NCBI GenBank assembly: GCA_964601575.1
Contig: CAZROA010000093.1
Coordinates: 1-42,122, forward strand
DNA from: CAZKEG01 sp964601575
GTDB taxonomy: Bacteria > Desulfobacterota > Thermodesulfobacteria > Thermodesulfobacteriales > Thermodesulfatatoraceae
Direction of reading: 5' to 3'
Length of the DNA stretch: 42,122 bases
Part shown: piece by piece, positions 16,448 to 23,488 of the stretch
Layout: every line of letters starts with the position of its first letter
How positions within the stretch are numbered: the first letter of the stretch is position 1
Translations under genes and position numbers: made by a program
The notes under the pieces: generated by a model
The model's database searches: none
The model's input: only the letters and a program-made list of their open reading frames with translations
What the model was told of the DNA's origin: nothing

Positions 16448-17523
16448 GCTGCAATCCGTTGTCTGAAGATTTGTTGCAAGATCTTGGGAATTTCAGGCAA
16501 AGGTAGAACCCAATCGGCTAAACCAGCCTCAACCACGGCCCGGGGCATACCATAGACCACCGAAGTGGCTTCGTCCTGAGCGATAATAAGGGCCCCTTTT
16601 TCCTTCATTTGTTGGGCTCCTTTAAGGCCGTCTTGGCCCATGCCGGTAAGGATGACCCCCACACTCTTTCCCCCGTAGACCTGGGCTACAGAGCGAAAGA
16701 GAACGTCTACCGCTGGACGACAGCTATTCTCCGGGGGACCCTTATGGAGATGGATGGTCTTTACCCCTCCGGCCTCCCTTACCTCCATGTGATGGTCTCC
16801 GGGGGCAATAAAGACCCTACCTGGGACTACAGGCATCCCCTGTGAGGCCTCTACCACCTTGAGCTTGGCTATCTGGTCTAGACGTTGGGCCAACTGAGCG
16901 GTGAAAAGAGGAGGCATATGTTGGACGATCAGGACCGGGGCTGGGAAATCAGCCGGAAACTCCGGCATTATTTCCGAAAGCGCCCTTGGCCCACCGGTAG
17001 AGACCCCTATAGCCACCACCTCACGTCGCCCCACCACCATTGGCCGACCCACAGGCCGCGAAGGAGGATGAAGGGACCTTACCGCTGTTCTCGGCCTTGC
17101 AATGGGACGAACAACGGGCCTGGGGACGGCATGTTTGATCTTGGGAAGGAGTTCTTCTTTGATGCGCTTAAGACTTTGGCTAAGGGAACTGGTAGAGGGT
17201 TTGGTCACAAAGTCAAAGGCCCCTAAGGAAAGGGCCTTGATGGTCTCTTTGGCCCCCTTTTCCGTCAAGGAGGAGAACATGATCACCTTGGCCTTGGGAT
17301 AGACCCGCCTCAATTCTTTAAGGGCCGTTAAACCGTCCATTACCGGCATCTCGATGTCCAAGGTGATCACGTCTGGCTTAAGTGCTTGGGCCTTCTGAAG
17401 GGCCTCTTTGCCGTTTGAGGCAGTGCCCAAGATCTCTATCTCCCGATCCACCTTAAGGGCTTCGGTGATCAGGCGTCGGAAGACCGGGCTATCGTCTACC
17501 ACCAGGACACGAATTTTTCTCAC
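16444..17523 (-). CDS. cheB: Chemotaxis response regulator protein-glutamate methylesterase CheB
   Basis: A 359-aa two-domain enzyme. The receiver domain (about 1-120) carries the acceptor Asp in VITLDIEMPVMDG and the conserved KPS near its end. The methylesterase domain has the Ser in GVSTGGPRAL, the His in VQHMPPLFT and the Asp in LTGMGQDGLKG. I placed the start at GTG 17523, which forms a GTGA overlap with the cheY stop and follows a GGAGG site at good spacing; an upstream GTG at 17544 would add seven residues. It removes receptor methyl groups when phosphorylated by CheA. Confidence 0.94.
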   Translation of the reverse strand: MRKIRVLVVDDSPVFRRLITEALKVDREIEILGTASNGKEALQKAQALKPDVITLDIEMPVMDGLTALKELRRVYPKAKVIMFSSLTEKGAKETIKALSLGAFDFVTKPSTSSLSQSLKRIKEELLPKIKHAVPRPVVRPIARPRTAVRSLHPPSRPVGRPMVVGRREVVAIGVSTGGPRALSEIMPEFPADFPAPVLIVQHMPPLFTAQLAQRLDQIAKLKVVEASQGMPVVPGRVFIAPGDHHMEVREAGGVKTIHLHKGPPENSCRPAVDVLFRSVAQVYGGKSVGVILTGMGQDGLKGAQQMKEKGALIIAQDEATSVVYGMPRAVVEAGLADWVLPLPEIPKILQQIFRQRIAA

Positions 17524-17891
17524 GAGGATTCCTCCATTAACCACTTAATCTTGTTCTCAAGCATTTCCTGATCAAAGGGTTTCATGAGATACTCATTGGC
17601 CCCGGCCATAACGGCATCGATGACGCTTTTTTGTTGGTTTTCCGTGGTGACCATCATGACTTTGATGTGATTCCACTTAGGGGTGGCCCGCATCTTTTTA
17701 AGAAACTCGTAACCGTTCATGACGGGCATGTGCCAATCAAGAAGGACCAAGCCTATATCTGGATTCTCCTCAAGGGCTTTGAGGGCTTCCTCCCCGTTGG
17801 CCGCTTCCACTACGGAATAGCCCATCTCTCCCAGATAACGTCTTTCAATCTGACGGATAGACTTAGAGTCATCCACCACCAAGACTTTCAT
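17520..17891 (-). CDS. cheY: CheY-like response regulator, first gene of the che operon
   Basis: A 123-aa single receiver domain: acidic pocket VVDDSKS, acceptor Asp in LLDWHMPVMNGYEF, TTENQQ at the switch Thr and MKPF carrying the conserved Lys. A second, more classical CheY lies in the flagellar operon (21404-21787), so this copy may act as an adaptation or phosphate-sink regulator rather than the motor effector. That split of roles is inference. AGGAG ribosome site ahead of the ATG. Confidence 0.92.
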   Translation of the reverse strand: MKVLVVDDSKSIRQIERRYLGEMGYSVVEAANGEEALKALEENPDIGLVLLDWHMPVMNGYEFLKKMRATPKWNHIKVMMVTTENQQKSVIDAVMAGANEYLMKPFDQEMLENKIKWLMEESS

Positions 17892-17944
17892 AGGCCTCTC
17901 CTAAGATGGGCTCTCGGCCCTTGGTGGCCGTAAACCTTTTATTC

Positions 17945-17971
17945 CCTTCGGCAGAGAGGGGATTTTTCTTA
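17945..17971 (-). promoter_or_regulatory. Sigma-28 (FliA)-like promoter upstream of the che operon
   Basis: On the minus strand TAAG (17968-17971) is followed after exactly 15 bp by GCCGAAGG (17945-17952). The flagellar sigma-28 consensus is TAAA-N15-GCCGATAA, so spacing is exact and 8 of 12 positions match. It lies about 55 bp before the cheY start, with FliA encoded 4 kb away. Confidence 0.42.
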
Positions 17972-18008
17972 AGAAAGGGATGAGAAAGGGGAAAATAAGA
18001 AGGGCAAA

Positions 18009-18566
18009 CTACCAGTCTCTGGGTTTGGCCAGGATTTCTCGAACCTTGAGGTCGAAGAGTTTGTTAGAAGGCATGGCCTTGATGATGGCCGCGGTATCCG
18101 CCCCCCGTGCCGTTCCGGCAACGGCTATTACGTCCTCCGGAGGGACCAGACCGGCATCACAGGCCATCATCGAGATCTCCACACATACCTTGATCCCTTG
18201 GCCAAAGAGACGAAGGGTGTTGGCGATGAGGTCCTGTTGACAATAGTGTTGGAGTTCTCGGATGGCTGTCCCGATATTACGCAGGACCATTGTCCCGGTA
18301 TAGACCTTGGCTCCGTAGGATTCAATTTCCCGACGCATCTCTGGGGTCATCTCCAAAGACCCGGGTTCACGAAAACCCACGTTATGGGTCACTACTACTA
18401 AATTTACCCCTTGGTCTTTAAAGAGTTTGGCGGCCTTAAGGCCTGTATCACCAAAGGTAGAGGCCACGACAAGGTGTTTAAGCCCCCTTTCTTGAGAGGC
18501 CTTAAAAACCACCTCCAGGACCTTATCGGTGTTTTGTTTGCCAGCTTTTTCAAAATAAAGAGACAT
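18009..18566 (-). CDS. Stand-alone pyruvate kinase C-terminal-domain-like protein
   Basis: A 185-aa protein made of one Rossmann-like domain related to the regulatory C-terminal (alpha/beta) domain of pyruvate kinase, as in the uncharacterised COG1751 family. Landmarks are LKHLVVASTFGDTGLKAA, NLVVVTHNVGF and the glycine-rich segment AVAGTARGADTAAI. It has no pyruvate kinase catalytic barrel. The function is unknown; the fold suggests binding of a phosphorylated small molecule. Good AGGAGG ribosome site. It lies 9 bp downstream of the HEPN-like gene, probably in the same transcript. Confidence 0.8.
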   Translation of the reverse strand: MSLYFEKAGKQNTDKVLEVVFKASQERGLKHLVVASTFGDTGLKAAKLFKDQGVNLVVVTHNVGFREPGSLEMTPEMRREIESYGAKVYTGTMVLRNIGTAIRELQHYCQQDLIANTLRLFGQGIKVCVEISMMACDAGLVPPEDVIAVAGTARGADTAAIIKAMPSNKLFDLKVREILAKPRDW

Positions 18567-18575
18567 TTTCCCCTC

Positions 18576-19019
18576 CTATCGGAGCCGATGTTCCAAAAAA
18601 TTGATGATGGTTCGGGCTGCCTCGATCACTCGGCGCCCGTCTTCACGCCCCAAGGGCCCTAGTCTTAAAGTGGTTTCCAAGAAGATGTCATCATGGGAGG
18701 CCAGGCGTTTGAAATGATCCAGTAAAAGGGCGGCATCATGGACTGGTTTGGCAGCCAATTTACCTTCTGGAAAACTCTGCAACAGCTTGACAAAAGAGGA
18801 TTCACCGAGTCTTTTGCCCGCCCGTTTTTCCAGGGCCTTGAAGGCCCGCCGAACAGCTTGCCAGGCCATAAAGGAGGCCAAATCAGGATCCTCTTGGAGG
18901 AGTTCTTGGGCCTTAGAAAGGTCCTTCTTGGCCGAGGAAAACCAGGTCGAAGAACGTTGGCTGGATAAAGGTTCGGGTTCTTTTTCTTCTTGTTTGTTTT
19001 TTTTAAAAAATCGCCACAT
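18576..19019 (-). CDS. HEPN-domain-like protein
   Basis: A 147-aa protein with a Lys/Glu-rich N terminus followed by a HEPN-like four-helix domain: W26 FSSAKKDLSKAQELL, then AWQAVRRAFKALEKRAG, and a last helix RRVIEAARTIINFLEHRLR. No RX4-6H catalytic motif is visible, so an RNase activity is not supported. No nucleotidyltransferase (MNT) partner gene is adjacent, unlike MNT-HEPN toxin-antitoxin pairs. The role is unknown. It starts with ATG close behind an extended -10 promoter element and lacks a strong ribosome site. Confidence 0.65.
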   Translation of the reverse strand: MWRFFKKNKQEEKEPEPLSSQRSSTWFSSAKKDLSKAQELLQEDPDLASFMAWQAVRRAFKALEKRAGKRLGESSFVKLLQSFPEGKLAAKPVHDAALLLDHFKRLASHDDIFLETTLRLGPLGREDGRRVIEAARTIINFLEHRLR

Positions 19020-19042
19020 GGTATTTCCCGACGTTAAGAATT

Positions 19043-19051
19043 ATTATACCA
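19043..19051 (-). promoter_or_regulatory. Extended -10 promoter element before the HEPN-like gene
   Basis: Minus strand TGG-TATAAT, a perfect -10 with the TG extension, 24 bp before the start codon. No convincing -35 is present. A second TATAAT lies 36 bp further upstream at 19079-19084, so there may be two start points. Confidence 0.45.
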
Positions 19052-19112
19052 GCCTCGGCGAATAGGAAGATTTTTCTAATTATACCCGAATAGGGTCCAG
19101 AAAAAAGTTTAT

Positions 19113-19931
19113 TTATCCCTCTCTGGTCAGGAAAAGCCCGGGAATGGTCTCTAAAAGACCGGTCTCAAGGTGTAAATTGGGATAAAAACCCTTTAGGGCT
19201 TCGTAAAGCTCTGTGAGCGAATCTTGGATCAACTTAAGGCTCTCCTCCCTGGCTACCAAGATAGTCAGCCGAAAAGGGCCCGAGGGGCTAAACCAAAAGA
19301 CGGCCTCCAAAAGCCCGAGGCGGGAGAGTAAAAGGCGAAGACGAAAGGCCTGCCCGCCTTCTCGGGGTTGGTCTGCCTTTTCTAAAACTCCCCAGGAGAG
19401 GCGATCGGGAAAGGTAAAGGGGATGAAGAACAGTCCTTCTTCCCAGACCTTGTAAAGCAAAGATCGTATTTCGTGTTCTTGAGAAGACCGAGAGAGATGA
19501 GGACCCTCTTTTCCTTCTTTGCCCTTCTCTTTGGAGGAGGCCAAGAGATGGATTATCAAGGTCTCAGGGGAGGGCTCTTCTCCTTTTTTCAGCGAGGGCA
19601 AGGCACTTGAAGCCAAAAACCTGGGCATAAGCTTGAGGAGCTTAGATACCGGTCGTTCCTCCTCTTTGGCCGAGAGCAAGGAAAGGATGACCGGCGGGCC
19701 GGTCTTTATCACCCGCAGACGTATCCGTTGACCAGGATGGAGGCCCTTAGGGGAGACTTCGGGTGAGAGCAGGGCCTCAAGTCTTTCCTCGCCAACAAAG
19801 AGGGAGACCAGTCTCCCTTCGATGGTCTCCACCTTGGCCTCTAAGATCTTCCCCGGGCGGGAGAAAAGGGAATAGAGCGATTCAGGTAGGAACTTAACCG
19901 TGGCCGGGGCGCTGACCTTTAAGCCTTCCAT
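19113..19931 (-). CDS. Probable flagellar hook-length control protein (FliK-like)
   Basis: A 272-aa cytoplasmic-looking protein, last gene of the flagellar operon. The N-terminal half contains a small beta-rich segment (GQRIRLRVIKTGPPVILSLL) like that seen ahead of FliK-type domains. The C-terminal part (about 165-272) has the weak FliK_C pattern: WGVLEKADQ, FRLRLLLSRLGLLEAVFWF, FRLTILVAREESLKLIQDSLTELYEALKG. FliK proteins are poorly conserved and the match is by pattern and position only. It overlaps the upstream membrane-protein gene by 13 bp. Confidence 0.55.
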   Translation of the reverse strand: MEGLKVSAPATVKFLPESLYSLFSRPGKILEAKVETIEGRLVSLFVGEERLEALLSPEVSPKGLHPGQRIRLRVIKTGPPVILSLLSAKEEERPVSKLLKLMPRFLASSALPSLKKGEEPSPETLIIHLLASSKEKGKEGKEGPHLSRSSQEHEIRSLLYKVWEEGLFFIPFTFPDRLSWGVLEKADQPREGGQAFRLRLLLSRLGLLEAVFWFSPSGPFRLTILVAREESLKLIQDSLTELYEALKGFYPNLHLETGLLETIPGLFLTREG

Positions 19932-20299
19932 CCGTTGCCTCGCTTATCGCCGACGGAAAGGAGGAGGACCACCTCTCCTTCCTGAAGCCCAAGCCTTTGG
20001 GCTATTTCCGGTGGTTCAAGCCCTTTTTGAGCCAGTGCAAAGACTCTTTTCTTTAAGGCGCTTCCCTTTTTAGATATTTCTGAATCGCTGGTCTGAGATA
20101 AGGATCCATCCTGTGGTTCCTTTTTGATAAGGTGTTGAGAGAGTTCTTCACATAGACGATTGGCCGTCTTGAGACGTTCAATGGTCTCTTCGATAGGCAA
20201 TTCGCGTAATTTCCTGACCTGGCGATAAAGGGCCAAGACCAAAAAGAGAAGAAAGACATCAAATATAGATTGCAAGACCAGGAGCCACTGTAGATTCAT
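19919..20299 (-). CDS. Small membrane-anchored protein with C-terminal helix-turn-helix-like segment (DUF2802/DUF6115-like)
   Basis: 126 aa from the ATG at 20299; an upstream in-frame TTG would add six residues but would run into the preceding gene. One N-terminal membrane helix (about 3-24) is followed by a charged helix, a polar linker and a C-terminal segment VFALAQKGLEPPEIAQRLGLQEGEVVLLLSV that looks like a helix-turn-helix. Proteins of this layout are common in flagellar clusters and have no established function. The start is 2 bp from the end of the 60-aa gene, so expression is coupled. Confidence 0.7.
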   Translation of the reverse strand: MNLQWLLVLQSIFDVFLLFLVLALYRQVRKLRELPIEETIERLKTANRLCEELSQHLIKKEPQDGSLSQTSDSEISKKGSALKKRVFALAQKGLEPPEIAQRLGLQEGEVVLLLSVGDKRGNGWKA

Positions 20300-20300
20300 C

Positions 20301-20483
20301 TTAGACCCGAATGTCAATATATTTGCCTAATTTATCTTTTTTGCCTTTTTCTTTAGCCGAATTTTTTCTTTTTGATGAATCTTTTTTGGATCTTCTAAAA
20401 CGATGTTGTTCACGCTTACCCGAAGTCGAGACCCGAGTAACAATAGGTGATATCGAAAATGGTGTTTTTATCTCTTCAGGCAT
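20301..20483 (-). CDS. Small basic protein in the flagellar operon, function unknown
   Basis: A 60-aa, very basic protein whose ATG shares one base with the stop of the upstream FliL-like gene (TAATG) and whose own stop is 1 bp from the next start. This tight packing argues strongly that it is real. The middle is an Arg/Lys/Ser-rich stretch; the C terminus reads DKLGKYIDIRV. I recognise the ending as resembling small proteins found in flagellar operons of related bacteria but cannot give a function. The gene is noticeably richer in A+T than its neighbours. Confidence 0.7.
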   Translation of the reverse strand: MPEEIKTPFSISPIVTRVSTSGKREQHRFRRSKKDSSKRKNSAKEKGKKDKLGKYIDIRV

Positions 20484-21394
20484 TACTTTAAAATGTAAGC
20501 ATTTATTTCTAAATCAAACGGAACAATTCCGTCTATTTGTTTCTTTCTAAGATAAGTCAATAACTCTTTTTGTACTATTTTAGACCCATTTGGATTCTCC
20601 CATACATAGAGCGGAACATTTTTGAGGATTTGATAGACATGTTCCCGCCAAAGAACCTCCTTCTTTTGAGCTGCTGAATAATCGTGATCATTGATAAAAT
20701 AGAGAAGGACTTTGGCCTTCACAAAGACGTATTCTCCGGTCTCTCTCTGGTAAGGAATTAGAAAGTTTTCAAGTACTAGAAGCTTTCGGTCTTCAACACC
20801 GATGGGGGCCGTAACCAAGGGCACAGAGGACTTGGTAGAGGAAACACTTTGTTCAGCCAGTTTCTCTTCCTTGCCGACTGGTAAAGGCTTTTGTTCAAAG
20901 GGTACATGCCATAGATACCAGAGGAGGACACCCCCACCAGCCAAGAGCCCGGTGATCATGACCATCCCCAGAACGAAGAGAATGGCAAGAAACCGATTTC
21001 CTTTTTCTCCCTCTTCTTTTTCTTCTGGGTCTTCTCTTTTCGGAGCTTCCTCTTTTTTGGCCAGCTCTTCTACTATTTCTTCTTCACTTTCTTCGCTTTC
21101 TTCTTCCTGAGCCTCTTCTAACAAGCTGGCCAAGAGATCGTCTTCTTCAGAAGGGGTCTCTTCTTGTTCGGTTGAAGATTCGGAAACCCCTTTTTCTTCC
21201 TGGTGGTCTTCGGTTTGGGAGTCCGGCCCTGTTTCTTCGTGTCCGAGGTCTATCTCTTCGCTTGGAGACTCTGTTTTCTCTTCACCCGTTTCTTCTTTTG
21301 GGTCTTTTTGGTGATCATTCTTTTCTTGAGGACTTTCTTCTGATTTTACTTCCTGTTCTTCCAAATTTTCTTCTTTTTTAGTCTCTTCGCTCAC
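20483..21394 (-). CDS. FliL-like membrane protein with a long acidic N-terminal region
   Basis: A 303-aa protein. Residues 1-130 are extremely rich in Glu, Ser and Asp and should be disordered in the cytoplasm. A membrane helix follows (about 134-160, FLAILFVLGMVMITGLLAGG). The outer part (about 195-303) follows the FliL pattern: VLENFLIPYQ, YVFVKAKVLLYFI, then VPFDLEINAYILK at the end. A second, canonical fliL heads the same operon, so this is a paralogue of unknown specific role. It starts with GTG and a weak ribosome site 9 bp after cheY. Confidence 0.62.
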   Translation of the reverse strand: MSEETKKEENLEEQEVKSEESPQEKNDHQKDPKEETGEEKTESPSEEIDLGHEETGPDSQTEDHQEEKGVSESSTEQEETPSEEDDLLASLLEEAQEEESEESEEEIVEELAKKEEAPKREDPEEKEEGEKGNRFLAILFVLGMVMITGLLAGGGVLLWYLWHVPFEQKPLPVGKEEKLAEQSVSSTKSSVPLVTAPIGVEDRKLLVLENFLIPYQRETGEYVFVKAKVLLYFINDHDYSAAQKKEVLWREHVYQILKNVPLYVWENPNGSKIVQKELLTYLRKKQIDGIVPFDLEINAYILK

Positions 21395-21403
21395 TTCTTT
21401 TTA

Positions 21404-21787
21404 CTAATTGAAAATTTTATTGAGTTTTTCTTGAAGGGTTTCCGGCGTAAAGGGTTTGACAATGTATTGGCTTACCCGATGTTTAACCGCCTCGACGATG
21501 TTCTCTTTTTGGGCCTCGGCGGTGACCATCAAAAAGGGCAGGTCTTTAAAACGATCATCGGCACGGACCTTCTTTAAGAGCTCTATACCCGGCATTTTGG
21601 GCATATTCCAGTCAGAAATGATCAGATCTACCTGTTCCTTGTTCAAGATATCCCAGGCGGTGGTCCCGTCATCGGCCTCAATGATGTTTTTAAATCCAAG
21701 TTGCAGGAGGATATTTTTGATGATTCGTCGCATAGTAGCAAAGTCATCAACTACTAAGACCTTCATGTTGCCAGGGTCGAATGCCAT
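21404..21787 (-). CDS. cheY: Chemotaxis response regulator CheY (flagellar-operon copy)
   Basis: A 127-aa receiver domain close to enteric CheY: VVDDFATMRRI, acceptor Asp in IISDWNMPKMPG, FLMVTAEAQKENI with the switch Thr, and IVKPFTPETLQEKLNKIF. This is the more likely motor-binding CheY of the two. A GGAGG ribosome site precedes the ATG. It lies 58 bp after fliA, and a sigma-28-like element is present in that gap. Confidence 0.95.
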   Translation of the reverse strand: MAFDPGNMKVLVVDDFATMRRIIKNILLQLGFKNIIEADDGTTAWDILNKEQVDLIISDWNMPKMPGIELLKKVRADDRFKDLPFLMVTAEAQKENIVEAVKHRVSQYIVKPFTPETLQEKLNKIFN

Positions 21788-21821
21788 AGGGGCCTCCTCG
21801 AAATTCTAGGTTTCAGTTTTT

Positions 21822-21848
21822 TTATCGGACACAAGCCCCTTTCTCCTA
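21822..21848 (-). promoter_or_regulatory. Possible sigma-28 (FliA)-like promoter between fliA and cheY
   Basis: Minus strand TCCGATAA (21822-21829) matches the sigma-28 -10 consensus GCCGATAA at 7 of 8 positions. TAGG lies 15 bp upstream (21845-21848) and matches TAAA at only 2 of 4. It would let FliA boost the distal genes of its own operon. Confidence 0.35.
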
Positions 21849-22643
21849 ACTGTCAAAAAAGCCGTCACCTAAATGGGTCTTGATCTTGGCCCGAAGCCTT
21901 GAGATGGCCTTACTATGGAGCTGGGAGATGCGGCTCTCGGTGTAGCCCAGAATCTCTCCGATCTCCCTCATGGTAAGCCCTTCATAGTAATAGAGGCTTA
22001 CTACCAGCTTTTCTTTCTCCGGCAATTCGGAAATGGCCTCAGCCAGGATGTCGCGCAGTTCTTGGAGACGACAATCATCAAAGGGGTCAGTCTGATTGGG
22101 GTCGATGATGAGATCGAAAATATCGTCCTCGTTAAGATCCGGGATCTTGCGCCGGATGCTCTCGATATCTACAAAGGAGATTCCTCTGGTCTCCTCAAGC
22201 ATCCGGTAAAATTCCTCAAGAGAAATACCTAAGGCTTCGGCTACTTCGTCGTCTTCCGCCGGTCGTCCGAGCTTTTGTTCAAGCTCAGCATACGTCTTTT
22301 CAAGGAGGGCCGCCTTTTTGCGCACCGAACGCGGAACCCAATCAAGGGAGCGTAGCTCGTCAAGCATGGCACCACGGATGCGAAATTCGGCAAAGGTCTT
22401 GAACTGGATATTACGAGAAGGATCGTAACGATTGAGGGCGTCAATCAGTCCCATGACTCCGGCGCTGATGAGGTCGTTCACGTCTACATTCGGCGGGAGT
22501 CTCATGGCCAGGCGCCCGGCTACGTATTTGATGAGCGGAGTATACTTGAGGATTAATTCATTGCGTTTCTGTAAATCTAACGATTGGGGCTTTTTCTTGT
22601 TTGGCATCTCCTGTTCCCTTAATAAAGCGACTCCATTTTTCAT
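21846..22643 (-). CDS. fliA: Flagellar sigma factor FliA (sigma-28)
   Basis: A 265-aa group 3 sigma factor. Region 2: LIKYVAGRLAMRLPPNVDVNDLISAGVMGL, with IQFKTFAEFRIRGAMLDELRSLDWVPRSVR. Region 3 runs from RKKAALLEKTYAELEQKLGR. Region 4 is ELPEKEKLVVSLYYYEGLTMREIGEILGYTESRISQL. All are typical of FliA/WhiG-type factors. It should direct late flagellar and chemotaxis promoters. The ATG overlaps the flhG stop by 4 bp. Confidence 0.95.
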   Translation of the reverse strand: MKNGVALLREQEMPNKKKPQSLDLQKRNELILKYTPLIKYVAGRLAMRLPPNVDVNDLISAGVMGLIDALNRYDPSRNIQFKTFAEFRIRGAMLDELRSLDWVPRSVRKKAALLEKTYAELEQKLGRPAEDDEVAEALGISLEEFYRMLEETRGISFVDIESIRRKIPDLNEDDIFDLIIDPNQTDPFDDCRLQELRDILAEAISELPEKEKLVVSLYYYEGLTMREIGEILGYTESRISQLHSKAISRLRAKIKTHLGDGFFDS

Positions 22644-23488
22644 GCTGCTACCCCCATTAATTTTCGACTAAAAAATTTGAGGCCTCCATCCAAGGGATTC
22701 CGATTTAGGGCCACCAGGGTTTGGGCTATCTGGGAAATAGCCCTACTGATCCTGGCCTCAGGGAAAAGTTCTATAAAGGGCCTCTGGGCTTGGATGGCCT
22801 TGGAAACCACTTGATCAAAGGGCAAAATACCTATGAGGTTGAGGGAAAGGCTCCCCAAAAACCGCTCAACCACCGCTACCAACTGACGAAAGACTTGTTT
22901 GCCTTGAGCTTCGTGCTGGACCCCGTTGATCACCAGGTGGAAGCTCTTCAGCCCATAACGTCGGTAAAGGACCTTGATCAAGGCATAAACATCGGTCAGA
23001 GAGGTTGGTTCAGGGGTAACGATCAGTATTCGTTCCTGAGAAGCCAGGTTGAAATAGAGGACGTTTTCCGAGATTCCAGCGGCGGTATCCAGAACGACGA
23101 TATCGATCTCAGCCTCGAGGTCTTCAAATTCCTCCAGTAATAGGAGCTTTTCGCCCTCGGTAAGATTGGTTAGCCGGACGATCCCGGAGCTCGCCGGAAG
23201 GATCTTGATTCCCCGCGGCCCCTCAACGATAACCTCTCTTAGGGTGCATTTCCCAGCCAAGACATCAGAGATATTGGCCTTGGGAGTAAGACCGAAGAGG
23301 ACGTCGATATTGGCCAGGCCCAGATCGGCATCAAAAAGGAGCACCCGCAGGCCTAAGGCCCGCAGAGCCAAGGCCAGGTTGGCGGCAAAGCTTGTCTTGC
23401 CTACTCCGCCTTTGCCACTGGAAATGGCAAAGACCCTTGGGCCGACGATCTCGGTAAGGGGGGATTTGAAGGCTAATTGCTGGTACAT
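22640..23488 (-). CDS. flhG: Flagellum number regulator FlhG (MinD/ParA-like ATPase; FleN/YlxH)
   Basis: A 282-aa MinD-type ATPase with the deviant Walker A SSGKGGVGKT (23-32), FDADLGLANIDVLFG, and DTAAGISENVLYF for switch II. It acts with FlhF to set flagellar number and place. A C-terminal amphipathic membrane-targeting helix is possible but not obvious. It overlaps flhF by 16 bp. Confidence 0.93.
   Translation of the reverse strand: MYQQLAFKSPLTEIVGPRVFAISSGKGGVGKTSFAANLALALRALGLRVLLFDADLGLANIDVLFGLTPKANISDVLAGKCTLREVIVEGPRGIKILPASSGIVRLTNLTEGEKLLLLEEFEDLEAEIDIVVLDTAAGISENVLYFNLASQERILIVTPEPTSLTDVYALIKVLYRRYGLKSFHLVINGVQHEAQGKQVFRQLVAVVERFLGSLSLNLIGILPFDQVVSKAIQAQRPFIELFPEARISRAISQIAQTLVALNRNPLDGGLKFFSRKLMGVAA

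Noticed and set aside
18576..19019. HEPN protein as the toxin of an MNT-HEPN toxin-antitoxin pair
   Set aside because: No nucleotidyltransferase gene is adjacent and no RX4-6H motif is present.
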